Under the pieces are notes generated by a model. That model saw nothing but the letters and a program-made list of their open reading frames with translations, did no database searches and had not been told where the DNA came from. From contig JAJRAX010000191.1 of the NCBI GenBank assembly GCA_028679775.1, positions 1 to 9,717 on the forward strand: a stretch of 9,717 nucleotides of DNA, given 5' to 3'. This document shows positions 7,657-9,717 of this stretch, one piece after another. The translations under genes were made by a program, and so were the position numbers. The DNA is from Methanothrix sp. (lineage in GTDB: Archaea; Halobacteriota; Methanosarcinia; Methanotrichales; Methanotrichaceae). Within the stretch, counting starts at the first letter, position 1. Each line of letters begins with the position of its first letter.

Positions 7657-8523
7657 ATGACCACGCCTACACCAAGCATCGATTACGCCGCCCTGAAGTC
7701 AGGCGGCATCATCATGCAGAAGGACGATGACTTCTTCGCCATACGCCTGCGCCTGCCTGGTGGAAGCATCTCTGCCGATCTGCTGCCCAGAATTGCCGGA
7801 GTAGCCCAAAAGTACGGCAGGGGCGAGGTTCGTCTCACCGCCCAACAGGGGATCGAGATTCCTTGGGTCAGGTTCGGCGAGATCGAGGCCGCCAGAAAAG
7901 AGCTGGACGATGCAGGACTTGCTATGGGCCCCTGTGGTCCGCGCTTTCGCACTGTGACCGCCTGCCCTGGCCTGCCAGTCTGCCGCAGGGCGTTGGCGGA
8001 CAGCCAGAGCTTCGCCCTGAAGATCGACCAAAGATTTGGCGGATTGCTATTGCCCCACAAGTTTAAGGCCACTGTCTCTGCCTGCCCCAACGCCTGCTCA
8101 CGTCCCCAGGAGAGCGAGATCGGCTTTTGTGCGACAGCAAGGCCTCGACTTGATGCGGATGCCTGCATTGGCTGCGGACTATGCGCTGACATCTGCAAGG
8201 AAAAGGCCCTTGCACAGAAGGATGGTAAGCCGCTGCTTGATATGAGCCGGTGCCTCTTCTGCGCAGACTGCATCAAAAGCTGCCCAACCGACGCCTGGAA
8301 GACGGACCGGATGGGCTACGCCGTCTATGCAGGAGGAAGGATGGGCAGACACGCGGAGATTGCAGCAAAGATTGCCGACTTCGTGGATGAGGAGCATGGC
8401 ATGAGGATAATTGAGCGTTGCCTGGACCTCTACCTGAAACATAGCGAAAAACGGGAGCGGCTTTGCGACCTGATTATTCGTGTCGGGATAGACGAGTTCA
8501 AGGCTGCCGTCCTGGATCAATGA
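7657..8523 (+). CDS. Compact siroheme sulfite reductase-like protein with ferredoxin domain (Dsr-like)
   Basis: This is a nitrite/sulfite reductase-family protein, probably reducing sulfite or a related sulfur species in the cytoplasm. The N-terminal half-domain contains GRGEVRLTAQQGIEIPW (55-70), the siroheme-binding Arg-x-Thr pattern. The siroheme-coupled [4Fe-4S] ligands are C103-x5-C109 (TACPGLPVC) and C143-x3-C147 (SACPNAC). A ferredoxin domain with two more clusters follows (C170, C173, C176, C180 and C199, C202, C205, C209). The C-terminal part has GGRMGRH and a closing helix ending VGIDEFKAAVL, as in AsrC and methanogen Dsr-like proteins. At 288 residues it is much shorter than DsrA or DsrB and has no paired second subunit here. 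The ATG at 7657 has AGAGG (7645-7649) seven bases upstream. It is first in an operon and its stop overlaps the next gene as ATGA. The substrate is inferred; nitrite cannot be excluded. Confidence 0.9.
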   Translation: MTTPTPSIDYAALKSGGIIMQKDDDFFAIRLRLPGGSISADLLPRIAGVAQKYGRGEVRLTAQQGIEIPWVRFGEIEAARKELDDAGLAMGPCGPRFRTVTACPGLPVCRRALADSQSFALKIDQRFGGLLLPHKFKATVSACPNACSRPQESEIGFCATARPRLDADACIGCGLCADICKEKALAQKDGKPLLDMSRCLFCADCIKSCPTDAWKTDRMGYAVYAGGRMGRHAEIAAKIADFVDEEHGMRIIERCLDLYLKHSEKRERLCDLIIRVGIDEFKAAVLDQ

Positions 8524-9356
8524 GGGAGCGAGATATTGTGTCGGGATCTTTCACAGACGAGCAGATAAAGCGCTACTCGCGCCAGATAATTTTGCCTGAG
8601 GTAGGGGGCAAGGGCCAAAAGAAGCTGCTGGCATCGAGAGTCCTTGTCCTGGGTGCAGGTGGCCTCGGATCTTCGGCCATCGCCTACCTGGCGGCAGCCG
8701 GCGTTGGAACCTTGGGAGTAGTTGACAGCGATACCGTGGAGGTGAGCAACCTGCAGCGGCAGATCATCCATGGCGGGAATATCGGCTTCTCCAAAGCAAA
8801 GTCAGCTGAGAGCTTTGTCCGAAGCCTCAACAGCGACGTGGATGTCGTGACCTACCAGGAGCGCTTCTCTGCCGAAAACGCTGCCGAGATCGTCCGGGGG
8901 TATGATTTCGTGATCGATGGAAGCGACAACTTCCCCACTCACTACATGGTCAACGACGCCTCTATTCTGGAAAGGAAACCCCTATCCCACGGCAGCATCC
9001 TGCGCTACGAGGGCTATACTACTACGATCATCCCGCAAAAGGGCCCCTGCTATCGCTGCATCTTTGGCAAAGCCCCACCTGCCGGATTGATCCCAAGCTG
9101 CCAGGAGGCAGGCGTCTTTGGAGTGCTGCCAGGCATCATTGGCACCCTCCAGGCAGGAGAAGCCCTGAAGTTCATCCTGGGAATAGGTGAGCTACTTATT
9201 GGCAGGTTGCTCTGCTTAAATGCCCTGGATATGACGTTCTTCGAGGCCACTGCTCCCAGGAGAAAGGACTGCATTGTTTGCGGAGAAGATCCCCAGATAA
9301 CTGGAATCGAAGAGAAGAATTACCTGGATAACAGGCGGGAAGAGTGCAAGCTATGA
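8520..9356 (+). CDS. E1-like adenylyltransferase, MoeB/ThiF/HesA family
   Basis: Members activate the C-terminal glycine of a small ubiquitin-like sulfur carrier (MoaD, ThiS or SAMP) by adenylation, a step toward a thiocarboxylate. Numbered from the ATG at 8520 (278 residues), it has RYSRQIILPEVG near 18-29, nucleotide-binding GAGGLG (45-50), VVDSDTVEVSNLQRQ (67-81) with the conserved Asp and Arg, SKAKS (91-95), DGSDN (133-137), and a zinc site of two CxxC pairs (C177/C180 and C251/C254). A cysteine in SCQEAGVFG (C194) lies where ThiF-type enzymes have their active cysteine. There is no C-terminal rhodanese domain. The start at 8520 overlaps the previous stop by four bases; GTG at 8538, with GAGGGAG at 8522-8528 nine bases upstream, is an equally good start and would give MSGSFTDEQ, closer to MoeB in length. 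Its stop overlaps the tusA ATG. No carrier-protein partner lies in the window. Confidence 0.92.
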   Translation: MRERDIVSGSFTDEQIKRYSRQIILPEVGGKGQKKLLASRVLVLGAGGLGSSAIAYLAAAGVGTLGVVDSDTVEVSNLQRQIIHGGNIGFSKAKSAESFVRSLNSDVDVVTYQERFSAENAAEIVRGYDFVIDGSDNFPTHYMVNDASILERKPLSHGSILRYEGYTTTIIPQKGPCYRCIFGKAPPAGLIPSCQEAGVFGVLPGIIGTLQAGEALKFILGIGELLIGRLLCLNALDMTFFEATAPRRKDCIVCGEDPQITGIEEKNYLDNRREECKL

Positions 9357-9589
9357 CTGCAAAGCTGGATCTGAGGGGCGAGGTCTGTCCATATACCTTT
9401 GTCAAGACCAAACTCATGCTTGAGGAGCTGGACAGCGACCAAGATCTGACCATACTGCTCGACGACCCGGAGGCCACAGCCAACGTCTCCAAGAGCCTGC
9501 GTAACGAAGGACATGAGATCCGCAGTCTCCAGGCGGTATCCGAGAAGGTCTGGCAGATAGTAGTCAGGAAAAATCAGCAAAATCTGTAA
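9353..9589 (+). CDS. tusA: TusA-family sulfur carrier protein
   Basis: TusA proteins carry a persulfide on one cysteine and pass sulfur between enzymes in the cytoplasm. The 78-residue protein has the family opening LDLRGEVCP (5-13) with the carrier C12, then the alpha-helix KTKLMLEEL and the C-terminal strand VWQIVV. The length is typical. One departure is visible: the usual Cys-Pro-x-Pro is Cys-Pro-Tyr-Thr, so the second proline is missing; the catalytic cysteine is intact. The ATG at 9353 overlaps the stop of the E1-like gene as ATGA; a GTG at 9344 would add only three residues. Operon position behind the siroheme protein and E1-like genes suggests it hands sulfur to or from one of them. 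Its stop is about 9 bases from the apparent end of a mobile element. Confidence 0.93.
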   Translation: MTAKLDLRGEVCPYTFVKTKLMLEELDSDQDLTILLDDPEATANVSKSLRNEGHEIRSLQAVSEKVWQIVVRKNQQNL

Positions 9590-9598
9590 TAAGAACGG

Positions 9599-9717
9599 TT
9601 GACAGTCAACTACCCATGACTGAAGTCATGAGCTTGCGACTATGCAAAAAGTCATGTCGCATTTGGCCGGTTGACTTTGGTCCCGTAAGACCTCACAGGA
9701 TGGTTGGTCCTGGCGAC
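9599..9717 (-). ncRNA. Possible 3' part of a TnpB omega-RNA
   Basis: Read on the minus strand, the last 120 bases fold into consecutive hairpins: CAGGA/TCCTG (9712-9696), GGTC/GACC (9692-9679), TGCGAC/GTCGCA with an inner ATG/CAT (9661-9635), and CATGAC/GTCATG (9630-9615). AGTCAAC at 9676-9670 can also pair with GTTGACT at 9610-9604, enclosing the last two. TnpB elements of this family produce a structured RNA from the tnpB 3' end through the right end. Only its 3' portion would be visible. Confidence 0.35.
9652..9717 (-). CDS. Possible C-terminal tail of a TnpB protein (partial)
   Basis: The minus-strand frame entering at 9717 reads 21 codons (VARTNHPVRSYGTKVNRPNA, then T) to a TGA at 9654-9652. 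Its position just inside a TnpB-type right end is where the tnpB stop normally lies. No diagnostic TnpB motif (RuvC residues or zinc ribbon) is in view, and another frame is open for 29 codons over the same bases, so this is a positional guess. Confidence 0.25.
   Translation of the reverse strand, partial: VARTNHPVRSYGTKVNRPNAT

Larger units (their letters stand above)
9598..9717 (-). mobile_element. Probable right end of an IS200/IS605-family (TnpB-type) element, continuing past the window
   Basis: The sequence has the look of an IS200/IS605 subterminal hairpin: on the minus strand a CATGAC/GTCATG stem with a 4-base loop (9630-9615), flanked by CAAGC and GGGTAGTTGAC, then TGTCAAC at 9604-9598. 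Elements such as IS608 end in TCAA, which fits a boundary at about 9599. No terminal inverted repeats or target duplication are expected for this family. The element would extend rightwards with its transposase or TnpB gene on the minus strand. The assignment rests on remembered family patterns; an old non-autonomous relict is also possible. Confidence 0.55.

Noticed and set aside
7683..8276. 197-codon minus-strand frame opposite the siroheme-protein gene
   Set aside because: The opposite frame encodes a clear multi-cluster protein; the antisense product has no recognisable features.
8463..8519. N-terminal extension of the E1-like protein from a TTG inside the siroheme-protein gene
   Set aside because: It overlaps the upstream gene by about 60 bases, has no family similarity, and better starts exist at 8520 or 8538.
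9598..9717. CRISPR array or tRNA at the right end
   Set aside because: The repeats are inverted hairpins of different sequence rather than regularly spaced direct repeats, and no cloverleaf or T-loop signature is present.

Overview
The window looks like a piece of a methanogenic archaeon's chromosome, probably from the Methanosarcinales and perhaps Methanothrix/Methanosaeta. The reasons are a two-AAA-domain archaeal Cdc48/VAT ATPase, a Sulfolobus-type fused gamma-alpha 2-oxoacid:ferredoxin oxidoreductase, a compact siroheme protein of the methanogen Dsr-like group, AT-rich TATA-like boxes upstream of genes, and a secreted aromatic-rich protein of a style I associate with Methanosarcinales surface proteins. 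The genus is an inference; no rRNA or mcr gene is present.

Positions 1-7354 are all on the minus strand. In transcription order (right to left) they are: Cdc48 ATPase (7354-5075); a short FeoB ferrous-iron transporter (4984-3284); a secreted cysteine-repeat protein of unknown function (3178-2192); and the two subunits of a 2-oxoacid:ferredoxin oxidoreductase. The alpha/gamma fusion is 2102-378. The beta subunit starts at 381 with an ATGA overlap and runs off the left edge. Each of the first three has its own plausible TATA-like element, so this is more likely a run of separate transcripts than one long operon.

A divergent intergenic region of about 300 bases (7355-7656) separates this block from a tight plus-strand operon at 7657-9589: a 288-residue siroheme/[4Fe-4S] sulfite-reductase-like protein fused to a two-cluster ferredoxin domain, an E1-like MoeB/ThiF-family adenylyltransferase, and a TusA-family sulfur carrier. 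The successive genes overlap by ATGA. One redox enzyme of sulfur oxyanions plus two sulfur-handling proteins suggests a sulfur reduction and relay pathway, but its final acceptor cannot be read from this window.

The last 120 bases (about 9598-9717) are non-coding on the plus strand and rich in hairpins. They look like the right end of an IS200/IS605-family (TnpB) element lying on the minus strand and extending beyond the window, including what may be the 3' part of an omega-RNA. The element ends only about 9 bases after the tusA stop codon.
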